Origin: Erysipelotrichaceae bacterium | GTDB taxonomy: Bacteria; Bacillota_I; Bacilli_A; Erysipelotrichales; Erysipelotrichaceae | Length of the DNA: 41,278 nt | Reading direction: 5' to 3' | Assembly (NCBI GenBank): GCA_030523555.1 | Contig: JAUNIH010000008.1 | Location: 1 to 41,278, forward strand | Shown: in pieces, positions 1-7,872 of the stretch | Position numbering within the stretch: position 1 is the stretch's first letter | How the letters are laid out: each line of letters begins with the position of its first letter | Made by a program: the position numbers and the translations under genes | Notes under the pieces: model-generated | Database searches by the model: none | What the model was told of the DNA's origin: nothing | What the model saw: only the letters and a program-made list of their open reading frames with translations

Positions 1-57
1 AAGTGACATTGCCTTAATGTAAAAAATCAATTTGAATGTACTAATTTGGATATCTGT

Positions 58-549
58 TTATTTTTTCTCAAACATAGTTTCAATACTGTCCGGACTATCC
101 GCAAAATCGTTATCAATCATCGCTCGAATAAACCCATAAATCATATATGCAGTGCCGTAAAGGAAATAACGCATAGGTCCTTCCGCATCCAGAGGGATGA
201 TAACGCGCTTGAAAAGAGATTCTACCAGGTAGAGCTGATGATGCTTCTTTAATGCCCGTATGAAGTCACGGTGTTCATAAAAGAAACGAATCAGATGAGC
301 GTTGATCTTGTCCTGTGGGCCGTTCTCTACATCATGTTCCCGGGAATATTCCGCCCATCTGAGAACCATATAATAGATCAGCACATCGTCCATGGTTTCG
401 AAGTTTCGATAGAAGGCATTGCGTGACACACCGGCTGTGGCGCACACACCGGTGACGGAGAGTGCATTTGGGGATTTCATCAGTTCAGCGGCCGCGACGG
501 CAATGCTTTCCTTGGAAATAAGACTGATTTCGGCGTTGTTTGGATTCAT
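58..549 (-). CDS. TetR/AcrR-family transcriptional repressor
   Basis: A 163-residue protein with an N-terminal TetR-type helix-turn-helix at about residues 10-55 (motif VCATAGVSRNAFYRNFETMD) and a short helical ligand-binding domain. The start at 549 is supported by GGAGGTCT just upstream on the minus strand. It is divergent from the alpha/beta hydrolase at 676, and the shared intergenic region carries repeated AGACGTAACA sites, so it probably represses itself and the hydrolase. The ligand cannot be read from sequence. At 163 residues it is a little short for the family, but it ends on a proper stop inside the window. Confidence 0.88.
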   Translation of the reverse strand: MNPNNAEISLISKESIAVAAAELMKSPNALSVTGVCATAGVSRNAFYRNFETMDDVLIYYMVLRWAEYSREHDVENGPQDKINAHLIRFFYEHRDFIRALKKHHQLYLVESLFKRVIIPLDAEGPMRYFLYGTAYMIYGFIRAMIDNDFADSPDSIETMFEKK

Positions 550-558
550 AAGACCTCC

Positions 559-638
559 AGACGTAACAATTTGACGATGATTGTGACTTTATCAAACGTC
601 GCTTTACGGGTATATTATAAGACGTAACATCTGTCACG
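559..638. promoter_or_regulatory. Divergent promoter with probable TetR operators
   Basis: AGACGTAACA occurs twice, at 559-568 and 620-629. The second copy forms an inverted repeat, CGTAACA (623-629) with TGTCACG (632-638, one mismatch). The first faces TTGTGAC at 581-587. A TATATT box lies at 611-616, directly before the second site, so a repressor bound there would block transcription towards the hydrolase. Assignment to the neighbouring TetR protein is inference. Confidence 0.55.
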
Positions 639-675
639 GCAAGGGAAATCTAGACGTGGCAGGAAAGGAAAAAAT

Positions 676-1653
676 ATGAAAATTGGTAAGCTTATCAAAA
701 AGGTGCTGCTCGTTATCTGTGTGCTGGTTCTCCTGGTCATGGTACTCATTGGCGGCCTATTCCTGTTCGCTGCTTATAAGAACGATCATTATTACAACTT
801 CTCTTCGGCAGCCGGAAAGATTGAAAAAGAATACGCAACCTTGGGATCTGCGGATACAATGCTTTTGGAATACGATGCAGAGGATGAGATTATTGGTAAG
901 TATCGGATATGGTACCCGAAGGAACTGATTAATACAGATATGTCATATCCTCTTGTCATAATAGTAAACGGAACGGGGACACCCTCTTCTATGATTGATG
1001 GTGTGATGAAACATTTAGCATCCTGGGGATTCATTGTGGCAGGAAATGAGGATGAAAATTCCAGAACGGGTGCCTCTTCAGAATCAACCCTGGTATTTCT
1101 TATGTCTTTGAACGAGGACCCGGAATCGGTTTTTTACCATAGGATCGATACAGAGCATGTCGGTATCACCGGTCATTCGCAGGGTGGAGTGGGGGCCTTT
1201 AACGCTGTTACTGCTCAGGAGCACGGCTCCGTGTATTCGGCAATCTGGTCCATTAGTCCGACCTCACCTTATTGGGGGCAGGAAAATGTTTTCGGTAAAG
1301 AGTGGGCGTATGACCTCAGTGAGCTGACGATTCCCTGCGCCATGGTGGCGGGTACCGGTGCTTTTGACAGCGGAGAGGCAGAAGATATTACTCCAACTTC
1401 CGGTCAGGGAATATGTCCGCTTTGGGCTTTGGATATGAATTATAATGCGATTTCCGACAGTGTACCAAAACTGATCGGCCGACTCACAGACAAGGATCAC
1501 GGGGATACCCTTCGTGATTCCGACGGATACATGACGGCCTGGTTTTGCTACTGGCTGAAGGGAGATGAAGAGGCAGGCAAGGCATTCTTTGGAGAAAGCC
1601 CGGAAATGGCGGACAACTCTTCCTGGCAAGATGTCAGAATTTGCATTAAATAG
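676..1653 (+). CDS. Membrane-anchored alpha/beta hydrolase (chlorophyllase/dienelactone hydrolase-like)
   Basis: A 325-residue protein with one N-terminal membrane helix (about residues 8-33) and an extracytoplasmic alpha/beta hydrolase domain. Visible elements are an oxyanion-side motif VNGTGTPSS (98-106), the nucleophile elbow GHSQGG with Ser168, and a late His in DKDHGD, consistent with a Ser-Asp-His triad. AGGAAAGGAAAAA precedes the ATG. The substrate is unknown; relatives cleave esters or act as lipase/chlorophyllase-type enzymes. It is paired with the divergent TetR gene. Codons such as GGC, CTG and ACC are more frequent than in downstream genes, which suggests recent transfer. Fold assignment is firm, specific activity is not. 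Confidence 0.85.
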   Translation: MKIGKLIKKVLLVICVLVLLVMVLIGGLFLFAAYKNDHYYNFSSAAGKIEKEYATLGSADTMLLEYDAEDEIIGKYRIWYPKELINTDMSYPLVIIVNGTGTPSSMIDGVMKHLASWGFIVAGNEDENSRTGASSESTLVFLMSLNEDPESVFYHRIDTEHVGITGHSQGGVGAFNAVTAQEHGSVYSAIWSISPTSPYWGQENVFGKEWAYDLSELTIPCAMVAGTGAFDSGEAEDITPTSGQGICPLWALDMNYNAISDSVPKLIGRLTDKDHGDTLRDSDGYMTAWFCYWLKGDEEAGKAFFGESPEMADNSSWQDVRICIK

Positions 1654-1661
1654 TAAAATCA

Positions 1662-2105
1662 TTGAAACGGGCTATGGATTGGATGTGGAGGAGGAAAGGA
1701 AGTGCTTATAGAACGAAAACAAGTAAAATATCACTACTCTTTGTGCTGTTATTTTTTGCCTTATTGATAATGACCGGTTGCAGCAAAGAAGAATCGAACA
1801 GCACAAATACTATAGCTAATCAAATAACGGAAACTACTCAGGGAACTAAGACAAATGAAGATAAAGAGGACAATGTGAAACTGGAAACCACTACTTACAA
1901 AATTAATGATGTTGAATTTAAGATGATATATGTTCAAGCAGGCACCTTCACCATGGGGTCAAATGATAAGGATGTACGGTTTTCAGAATCACCTGCACAT
2001 CAGGTAACATTAACCAAAGATTACTTGATGAATATCCACCGCACACCCGTGACTTCAGTCATGAGTCAGGTGGATTTATGTAATATTCAGGTAATATCTC
2101 TTTAA
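1662..2105 (+). pseudogene. Truncated SUMF1/formylglycine-enzyme-like lipoprotein
   Basis: The frame has an N-terminal signal with a lipobox (LLIMTGC), a Ser/Thr/Glu-rich linker and the first strand of a FGE-sulfatase (SUMF1) domain, FKMIYVQAGTFTMGS, followed by ESPAHQVTLTKDY. Homology ends at about 2024-2029, where the left end of an IS200/IS605-type element begins. The last 25-27 residues are IS-encoded and meaningless. Intact family members have a domain of over 200 residues, so the C-terminal catalytic part is missing and is not found beyond the IS. The start is uncertain: TTG 1662, ATG 1674 and ATG 1683 are all in frame, and none has a good ribosome site. It is non-functional as a SUMF1 protein. 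Confidence 0.72.
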
Positions 2106-2309
2106 TTAAAGAAAGAAGTTAATCCGATATATAAAACGAAGAATCATTATGGTTCTATATTTAAAGAAACAGAAATGCTTCTTTTTAAATAGGAAATGAG
2201 ACAAAAGACTGAGTACTAGAAAATAATTAATAATATATTGAATTGAATGATTATATTTCAAGTATTGTGCTATAATTATATCAGATACAGAAAGGAGGTC
2301 TGTTGTGTT

Positions 2310-3698
2310 ATGAAGATTTATTCAACCTACAGTGTAAAAATAAAACACTACAATCATATCTTTAAAGATACTGTCACTGTATACCGTAATGCCGTAGATT
2401 TCCTTATAGATGTCTGTATAAATGAATGGGATGATATTGTAAAGATTCAGGGTTCCAATTCAAGACAGAGATATATTGAGACTCTGATACATAAGTCAAA
2501 GAAATATCCAGAACCAAAGTATGACTTTGATATCCATTTCTATAAGATGCCTTCATACCTTCGTAGAGCCGCCATCTCTGAAGCCATAGGCAAGGTATCT
2601 TCCTATAAGAGTAATTATCTCTACTGGGAAGAAAACAGAAACGGCAGAGCACCTGGTATCCCAAAGGCAGGATATATCTATCCTTCTTTATATAAAGACA
2701 ACATGTATGAAGAAACAGGTACATATACGGCAAAGATTAAGGTATATATCCGCAATACATGGGACTGGATATCAGTAGACTTGCGCAAGTCAGATATCGA
2801 TTACATCAATCGTCACTGCAGTACAAGAAAGAAGTGTGTACCGGTTCTTCGAAAAAGAGGGAAGGAATGGTTTCTGGACTTTCCTTTTGAAGAGGATACG
2901 AAACTGTATACCGTACCTGTTAATGAAAAGACTCTCATAGCAGTAGATCTTGGTATCAACTGTGCAGCTACAATAAGCGTTATGAAATCAGACGGCACTA
3001 TCCTGGGAAGACATTTCTGTCATCTTGATAAGGAATTAGACCATCTGAGTCACAGTACTAACAGAATAAAGAAGGCACAGCAGCACGGAAACAGAAAGAC
3101 TCCTAGACTATGGGCTAAGGCAAAGGGTATTAACCATGACATTTCTTGTAAGACAGCCAATTTTATTATGGATGTTGCCGTTTTGTACAACGCAGATGTC
3201 ATAGTCTTTGAACATCTTGAGAAAAAAGGAAAAGTCAGGGGATCAAAGAAACAGAAACTAAAACTCTGGAGAAGTCAGGAAGTACAGGCTATGGTTGTAG
3301 ACAAGGCACACCGACTTGGCAAACACGTTTGTCATATCAATGCCTGGGGTACTTCAAGACTGGCCTATGACGGCAGCGGTTATGTTACCCGTGGTATAGA
3401 CAGTAACTATAGTATCTGTCAGTTTACAAACGGTAAAGTATACAACTGTGATCTTAGTGCATCATACAATATCGGAGCACGGTATTTTATCCGTGAGATA
3501 CTTAAATCCCTGGATGAGAGTTCAGGGTTGCAGGTTCAGGCAGAAGTTCCTGAACTTAGTAAGAGAAGCACCTGCACATTCTCTACGCTGATTAGTTTAA
3601 ATGCGGCACTGTCTTTCAAAAAGAAGATGGCTCAGCTGAGTTTAAACCGTATCGTAGAAATGCAATCCGCCCGTCTAAAACAGGCAGGTGTCGCATGA
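2310..3698 (+). CDS. tnpB: TnpB RNA-guided endonuclease (IS200/IS605 family)
   Basis: A 462-residue TnpB, a transposon-encoded RNA-guided DNA nuclease related to the ancestor of Cas12. The RuvC-like catalytic residues are in place: Asp213 in AVDLGIN, Glu301 in IVFEHLEKKG and Asp381 in NCDLSASYNIGAR. The zinc-ribbon region between RuvC-II and RuvC-III lacks CxxC pairs (it reads TSRLAYDGSGYVTRG), a form seen in a subgroup of clostridial TnpBs. The start at 2310 follows AAAGGAGG; the frame is open further upstream but has no ribosome site there. The C-terminus runs past RuvC-III into the element's right end and overlaps the next reading frame by 11 bp. It looks intact and potentially active. Confidence 0.9.
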   Translation: MKIYSTYSVKIKHYNHIFKDTVTVYRNAVDFLIDVCINEWDDIVKIQGSNSRQRYIETLIHKSKKYPEPKYDFDIHFYKMPSYLRRAAISEAIGKVSSYKSNYLYWEENRNGRAPGIPKAGYIYPSLYKDNMYEETGTYTAKIKVYIRNTWDWISVDLRKSDIDYINRHCSTRKKCVPVLRKRGKEWFLDFPFEEDTKLYTVPVNEKTLIAVDLGINCAATISVMKSDGTILGRHFCHLDKELDHLSHSTNRIKKAQQHGNRKTPRLWAKAKGINHDISCKTANFIMDVAVLYNADVIVFEHLEKKGKVRGSKKQKLKLWRSQEVQAMVVDKAHRLGKHVCHINAWGTSRLAYDGSGYVTRGIDSNYSICQFTNGKVYNCDLSASYNIGARYFIREILKSLDESSGLQVQAEVPELSKRSTCTFSTLISLNAALSFKKKMAQLSLNRIVEMQSARLKQAGVA

Positions 3699-3741
3699 CA
3701 CCTTACAGGATGCACGTCATTTTAGTGATGTGAGGCTTCAC
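3600..3741 (+). ncRNA. Possible omega RNA (reRNA) scaffold at IS right end
   Basis: In characterised TnpB elements a guide RNA scaffold overlaps the 3' end of tnpB and ends at the element's right terminus, with the guide read from flanking DNA. Here the right end has two stable hairpins (3686-3703, 3713-3732). The guide would start at about 3742, inside the methyltransferase frame. The extent of the RNA is inferred from the family; its 5' end is not visible in sequence. Confidence 0.35.
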
Positions 3742-4398
3742 GAAATTATTGAAGGAAGAAAAAGTATTCCACAGTTAGAGACAGAAAATAAATTCATTAA
3801 TGATATTGTCGATAAAACAGCTGTACTTAAAAGCGGATATCTGATTGATATCGCTACAGGAAGAGGGATGCTGTTAAAAAGGCTGATTGAAAGAGTGGAT
3901 GAAAATGTTCATATTATTTCTGCTGACCTGAGTTTTGCGGTACTTGAATATGACAGACTGAAATTCAAAGAATCGTGCAGATGCAAAGTAAGCTATATTG
4001 CCTGTGATGCAACTGAACTTCCATTAAAAGATGATTGTATAGATATGATATGTACATTTACCGGATATCTTAATATGGGTGAACTGTATGAAGAAGGATT
4101 ATGTGAATCCAGGAGGGTACTTAAAAAGGGAGGATCATTAATAGATTCTCTGATATATATGGATGAAAAGACAAAGGGATATGCTGAAGTAAAAAGAATA
4201 ATGGAAGAAAACGGTATGGGAAAAACGGCTGAATATATCGTACGTGATAAGGTACTTGATCTTCATCAGAGATATTTCAATAAGGTAAAAGATGAAATCA
4301 GTTATGAAGGTATCGGTGAAGAAACAAAGGGAGATCTTCTTCCTTATCCTGGTGAATGGTACGAAAATGCGATAATTGAGGTTATTAAAGATGAGTAA
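3688..4398 (+). CDS. Class I SAM-dependent methyltransferase, N-terminus fused to IS end
   Basis: The frame encodes a Rossmann-type methyltransferase (Methyltransf_11-like). Motif I is YLIDIATGRGMLLKRL, the acidic strand-2 end is IISADLS, and motif IV-like CDATELPLKDDCIDMI is followed by YLNMGELYEEGLCESRRVLKKGG. The substrate is unknown. The only start that keeps motif I is GTG 3688, overlapping tnpB. The first 18 codons lie within the IS right end, so the native N-terminus was probably replaced or lost. From about residue 19 (EIIEGRKSIPQLE) the sequence looks native. Whether the protein is made and folds is uncertain. The stop overlaps the start of the next small membrane protein by 8 bp, showing an original operon. 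Confidence 0.75.
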   Translation: MSHDTLQDARHFSDVRLHEIIEGRKSIPQLETENKFINDIVDKTAVLKSGYLIDIATGRGMLLKRLIERVDENVHIISADLSFAVLEYDRLKFKESCRCKVSYIACDATELPLKDDCIDMICTFTGYLNMGELYEEGLCESRRVLKKGGSLIDSLIYMDEKTKGYAEVKRIMEENGMGKTAEYIVRDKVLDLHQRYFNKVKDEISYEGIGEETKGDLLPYPGEWYENAIIEVIKDE

Positions 4399-4621
4399 AG
4401 AAAAGACAAGAACGATACTTATATTCTCGTGTGTTGTGATGATAATTGTGTTTATAGGTTTATATAATATGCACAGCGAATATCTTTCATGGGATTACAG
4501 TAATCACAGTACGGCAATTCTGGGGACAGCACTTCATATCTTTGAATTTTTGTTTATCAGGATTGCGCCGGTCTGTTTTATTGTGCTGATTATAAGGATA
4601 TTATTCACATTTAAAAAATGA
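4391..4621 (+). CDS. Small membrane protein, unknown function
   Basis: A 76-residue protein with two predicted membrane helices (about residues 7-24 and 45-72) joined by a polar, aromatic loop (HSEYLSWDYSNHS). No family is recognised. ATG 4391 overlaps the methyltransferase stop by 8 bp and is therefore probably translationally coupled; an in-frame TTG at 4376 is less likely. The co-directional overlap suggests it accompanies the methyltransferase, but nothing in the sequence fixes its role. Confidence 0.6.
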   Translation: MSKEKTRTILIFSCVVMIIVFIGLYNMHSEYLSWDYSNHSTAILGTALHIFEFLFIRIAPVCFIVLIIRILFTFKK

Positions 4622-4640
4622 GTAATGTGTGATTACTCAT
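4618..4640. terminator. Bidirectional terminator between convergent genes
   Basis: A perfect 9-bp inverted repeat, ATGAGTAAT (4618-4626) and ATTACTCAT (4632-4640), with a 5-base loop. It overlaps the stop codon of the small membrane protein and lies 8 bp from the end of the convergent TetR gene. An A-run at 4613-4617 gives a U-tract for the minus-strand transcript. Confidence 0.6.
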
Positions 4641-4648
4641 CTATCTTC

Positions 4649-5176
4649 TTATTTTTCAAGAAGTACTGCACATTTATCGGCGAGTTCTTCTGCCGACATA
4701 TTCAGTCTTCCCTCCAGCCAGCGAAGGATGATTAAGGATATGCCTCCGGCAAAGAAGACGGCAGCTACTTTGGAATCAGCTTCAGACTGTTCAGCGAATT
4801 TTTCTTCAATCTTATTTAAGAATATGGAACTGATGATATCGATAATTTCTTTTTCAGGATAATCGAGAAAAAGATGATACATCAGTTCTTTTCTTTCTTT
4901 AAAGTAATTAAGGACAATCAGTATGGCATCTCTTAAAGGCGTTTCTTCGGTGATATGTTTTCTGGAATTGAGGGCTTCCTTTTCTATGCAGAATTTAAGA
5001 AGCTGATATTTGTCTTCAAAGTGTTTATAGAAACCGGAACGGGATATTAAAGCTTCTTCACAGATATCATTGACACTTATCTTCTGAAAGCTTTCTTTCA
5101 TCAGCATCTTTTCAAGGACATCGCAAAGGTGGTTTCTGGTCTGTATTGATTTAGGGGTATTGGCAGTTTTTTCCAT
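4649..5176 (-). CDS. TetR/AcrR-family transcriptional regulator
   Basis: A 175-residue TetR-type regulator. The N-terminal helix-turn-helix spans about residues 14-60 (ISVNDICEEALISRSGFYKH); the C-terminal domain resembles the group in which DhaS-like/TetR_C_7 regulators fall (FLDYPEKEIIDIISSIFL). It is divergent from the coiled-coil/FtsH operon at 5295. The intergenic region contains three GTGCAC/GTGTAC boxes that look like its operator. It probably controls itself and the ftsH operon in response to an unknown ligand. Confidence 0.88.
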   Translation of the reverse strand: MEKTANTPKSIQTRNHLCDVLEKMLMKESFQKISVNDICEEALISRSGFYKHFEDKYQLLKFCIEKEALNSRKHITEETPLRDAILIVLNYFKERKELMYHLFLDYPEKEIIDIISSIFLNKIEEKFAEQSEADSKVAAVFFAGGISLIILRWLEGRLNMSAEELADKCAVLLEK

Positions 5177-5188
5177 AATTTAATTTTA

Positions 5189-5226
5189 GTGCACAAATTG
5201 CTGAAAATGTGCACAAGTGTACACTT
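5189..5226. promoter_or_regulatory. Palindromic GTGCAC operator cluster
   Basis: GTGCAC at 5189-5194, TGTGCACA at 5208-5215 (8-bp palindrome) and AAGTGTACACTT at 5215-5226 (12-bp perfect palindrome) lie just upstream of the TetR start and face the ftsH operon. Spacing between the first and second boxes is 20 bp, about two helical turns. This is a natural binding region for the adjacent TetR protein; the link is inference. Confidence 0.6.
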
Positions 5227-5259
5227 TTGATTTTCTGATTACTCTTTTTAATCTGTTTT

Positions 5260-5276
5260 ACTGAAATAATTTCAGT
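5260..5276 (+). promoter_or_regulatory. Inverted repeat in leader of ftsH operon
   Basis: ACTGAAA (5260-5266) and TTTCAGT (5270-5276) form a perfect 7-bp inverted repeat with a TAA loop, ending 18 bp before the ATG of the first gene and next to its ribosome site (AAAGAAAGGGG). It could be an RNA hairpin affecting translation or a DNA-binding site. The sequence does not decide which. Confidence 0.4.
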
Positions 5277-5294
5277 GGAAAGAAAGGGGTTTAT

Positions 5295-5501
5295 ATGGAT
5301 TCAGATATTAATGAACTTAATGAAGAATTAAGTGAGCTTGAAGAAAAGCTTAATGAGAAATATCAGACACTTGGTAAGGAAGTGCTTGATCTTGTGATGC
5401 GTGAAGATCGGGAGATTGAGATGCTGGTAGACAGGATTATTGATATCAAAAGAAATATAGCTTTAAGAAAGAATATTAAAGGAGGAAAAGAAGATGAATG
5501 A
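5295..5501 (+). CDS. Small acidic coiled-coil protein
   Basis: A 68-residue, highly charged protein that should be almost entirely helical. Residues 1-25 have heptad-like Leu/Glu spacing ([18 protein letters not shown]), typical of a short coiled coil. No family is recognised. A good ribosome site (AAAGGGG) precedes the ATG, and the end overlaps the ftsH start by 8 bp, so the two are translationally coupled. Its position directly before ftsH suggests an adaptor, inhibitor or marker of the same membrane-stress response. This is inference only. Confidence 0.7.
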   Translation: MDSDINELNEELSELEEKLNEKYQTLGKEVLDLVMREDREIEMLVDRIIDIKRNIALRKNIKGGKEDE

Positions 5502-7301
5502 AAAACCAAAGAAGACATTACTGAATTATTATCTTTCAGTGCTGTTTATGATTCTGCTGTTTAATGCTGTAATGCTGCCATGGTTTAATGCCAGCAGGAT
5601 AGTGGAAACCGATTATGGTACTTTCATGAATATGATTGAAGAAAAAGAAATAGGACAGGTAGAGATACAGAGTAATCAGATACTGTTTACCAATGCGGAT
5701 AACAGTGTGACCTATAAGACAGGACTGATTGATGATCCGACATTGACGGAAAGATTATATGATGCGGGTGCGAAGTTTTCCGGTGAGATTGTGGAATCTT
5801 CTTCACCTCTTACAAGTATTTTTCTTTACTGGATATTACCTATGCTGATCTTTTCGGGAATCGGAAACATGATGTCAAGGAAGACGAAGAATGGACCTGC
5901 TGGCAATGTCATGCAGTTTGGCATGGGCAAAAGTAATGCCAAGGTCTATGTACAGTCAGCTGAAGGAATTCATTTTGCGGATGTGGCTGGTGAAGAAGAG
6001 GCTAAAGAAAATCTGAAGGAGATTGTAGAATATCTGCACAATCCTGATAAATATAAGGAAATAGGTGCTTCAATGCCTAAAGGTGTACTGCTTGTTGGTC
6101 CTCCAGGAACCGGTAAGACGATGCTGGCGAAAGCCGTGGCAGGCGAAGCCAACGTACCGTTCTTCTCAATTTCGGGTTCAGAATTTGTCGAGATGTTTGT
6201 GGGTATGGGTGCTTCTAAAGTCAGAGATCTTTTTAAACAGGCCAAAGAGAAAGCCCCTTGTATTGTCTTTATTGATGAGATTGATGCGATCGGTAAAAAC
6301 GTGATTCAAGAATCGGCGGTAATGATGAAAGAGAACAGACCCTTAATCAGTTACTGACAGAGATGGATGGTTTTGAAGGTAATAACGGTGTCATTATTTT
6401 AGCCGCTACCAATAGACCGGAATCATTGGATCCAGCCCTGACAAGACCTGGACGCTTTGACCGTCGTGTACCGGTAGAACTTCCTGATTTAAAGGGTAGA
6501 GAAGATATTCTCAAAGTTCATGCCAAGAAGGTTAAACACGATGACAATATCGATTTTACGCATATTGCCCGTATGGCATCTGGTGCATCCGGGGCAGAAC
6601 TCGCCAATATCGTAAATGAGGCGGCTTTAAGGGCAATCCGTAATAACCGTAACAGTGTTACTCAGGAAGATCTTGAAGAAAGTATTGAAGTTGTCATTGC
6701 CGGCTATCAGAAAAAGAACGCCATCATGTCTGATGAAGAAAAGAAAATTGTGGCCTACCACGAGACTGGACATGCGCTTGTTGCGGCATTACAGACACAC
6801 TCCGCACCGGTATCTAAGATCACTATTATCCCACGTACTTCTGGAGCCTTGGGTTATACGATGCAGGTCGAAGAAGGAAATCATTATCTTATGAGTAAGA
6901 CTGAGATGGAAAACAAGATTTCGACTTTGACCGGAGGAAGAGCTGCTGAAGAACTCGTCTTTGGTTCAGTTACGACCGGTGCTTCAAATGATATAGAACA
7001 GGCAACAAGATATGCCAGAGCAATGGTCACAAGATACGGCATGTCTGATGACTTTGATATGGTAGCGATGGAAACTGTCAATTCCCAGTATCTTGGGGAT
7101 GATGCGTCCTTATCGTGTTCACCAGAAACCCAGACCCTGATTGATAAAAAGGTCGTTGAACTTGTAAAGAAGCAGCACGAAAAAGCCTTTAATCTTTTAA
7201 AGGATAATAAGAAGAAACTTGATGAAATTGCGGAATATCTTTATGAAAAAGAAACTATTACAGGTGAAGAGTTTATGAAGATGTTAAATGAAGGAGAATA
7301 A
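5494..7301 (+). pseudogene. ftsH: FtsH ATP-dependent zinc metalloprotease, frameshifted
   Basis: Two adjacent frames together make a full FtsH of about 602 residues. The first (5494-6357) has two membrane helices (about 10-30 and 106-124), Walker A GPPGTGKT (202-209) and Walker B IVFIDEID (257-264). The second resumes by 6363 with the SRH region [20 protein letters not shown], then zinc-site HETGH and the conserved protease C-terminus. The break lies in a run of five A (6295-6299): restoring a sixth A gives [20 protein letters not shown], the family consensus. This is therefore a one-base deletion, a sequencing slip, or a site needing -1 frameshifting. FtsH degrades membrane and unstable cytosolic proteins; this copy sits in an accessory operon, so the cell may carry another. 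Confidence 0.85.
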
Positions 7302-7302
7302 G

Positions 7303-7839
7303 ATGAACAGAAAAGAATCATTCAACTGGATGGAATTTATGGCAGGGGTAATATGTGTTATTGTCGGTATCTATACCCTGTCTCATCCCAAGGCTGCCTT
7401 AAGCAGTTTTGCGGTAGTATATGGAATTATGGCGGTAATTAATGGAATTTCCGATATGGCGTTTTATATGCAGCTAGAAAGAAGTACTGGTTTTGGTCCG
7501 ATGCTGTCGATGATATCCGGTATTGTCAATATCATGCTGGGAATTGTACTGATCATGTTTAATAATATAACTGTAAGAATGATGTCCATTATCTTCCCGG
7601 TATGGTTTATTATCCATTGTCTTGGAAGAATGCTGAATCTTAATTTCATTAAACTTACGGAAGGCAATAAACAGTTCTATATCAGTATGGCAGTATGTAT
7701 TGCGGGTATTGTTATAGGTGTAGCGATGCTGTTTCATCCTTTCGGTACAGAAAAACTTATCGGCGCTCTTGCAGGAATATATCTCTTGCTTGTTGGTATC
7801 GGTAAACTGCTGATGGTCTTTGGACAAAAAGAAGGATAA
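7303..7839 (+). CDS. HdeD/DUF308-family membrane protein
   Basis: A 178-residue protein with about six membrane helices arranged as three hairpins, with the repeated features of the HdeD/DUF308 family (AGVICVIVGIYTLSHPKAALSS; later CIAGIVIGVAMLFHPFGTEK). In enterobacteria HdeD is linked to acid and membrane stress; the biochemical role is unknown. Start ATG 7303 follows AAGGAG at 7291-7296, inside the end of ftsH; an in-frame ATG at 7288 lacks a site. It lies 1 bp after the ftsH stop, so it is in the same operon. Confidence 0.82.
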   Translation: MNRKESFNWMEFMAGVICVIVGIYTLSHPKAALSSFAVVYGIMAVINGISDMAFYMQLERSTGFGPMLSMISGIVNIMLGIVLIMFNNITVRMMSIIFPVWFIIHCLGRMLNLNFIKLTEGNKQFYISMAVCIAGIVIGVAMLFHPFGTEKLIGALAGIYLLLVGIGKLLMVFGQKEG

Positions 7840-7872
7840 AGATGAGAGCGTTATTTATTCAGGGAGATTAAG

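Larger units (their letters stand above)
2025..3741 (+). mobile_element. tnpB-only IS200/IS605 (IS1341-like) element
   Basis: The element is defined by tnpB plus terminal hairpins. The left-end hairpin pairs ACCCGTGAC (2045-2053) with GTCATGAGT (2058-2066) around a TTCA loop. The right-end hairpins are AGGTGTC/GACACCT (3686-3703) and CACGTCA/TGATGTG (3713-3732), followed by TTCAC at 3737-3741. No tnpA and no target duplication are seen, as is usual for this family. The sequence at the left junction contains both TTAC (2021-2024) and TTGAT (2025-2029); either could be the family-type target motif, so the left boundary is 2025 or 2030. The right boundary is placed by analogy with known right ends. 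Confidence 0.7.

Noticed and set aside
46-252. Forward reading frame opposite the first TetR gene
   Set aside because: Lies entirely antisense to a well-supported TetR gene and has no recognisable protein features.
3742-4398. Continuation of the SUMF1 gene beyond the IS
   Set aside because: The sequence encodes a methyltransferase with motif I and shows no FGE-sulfatase motifs.
6294-6300. Programmed -1 frameshift site in ftsH
   Set aside because: The heptamer T AAA AAC lacks the homopolymeric first triplet, and FtsH is not known to use frameshifting; a mutation or sequencing slip is simpler. Kept only as a point to check.
6363-7301. Separate gene for an FtsH protease domain starting at 6363
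   Set aside because: No ribosome site precedes the ATG, and the frame continues the conserved AAA domain of the upstream half; it is the second half of one gene.
7474-7827. Long minus-strand reading frame of 117 residues inside the hdeD-like gene
   Set aside because: Composition is rich in His, Asn and Tyr, as expected from the reverse of membrane-protein codons; no start signal.
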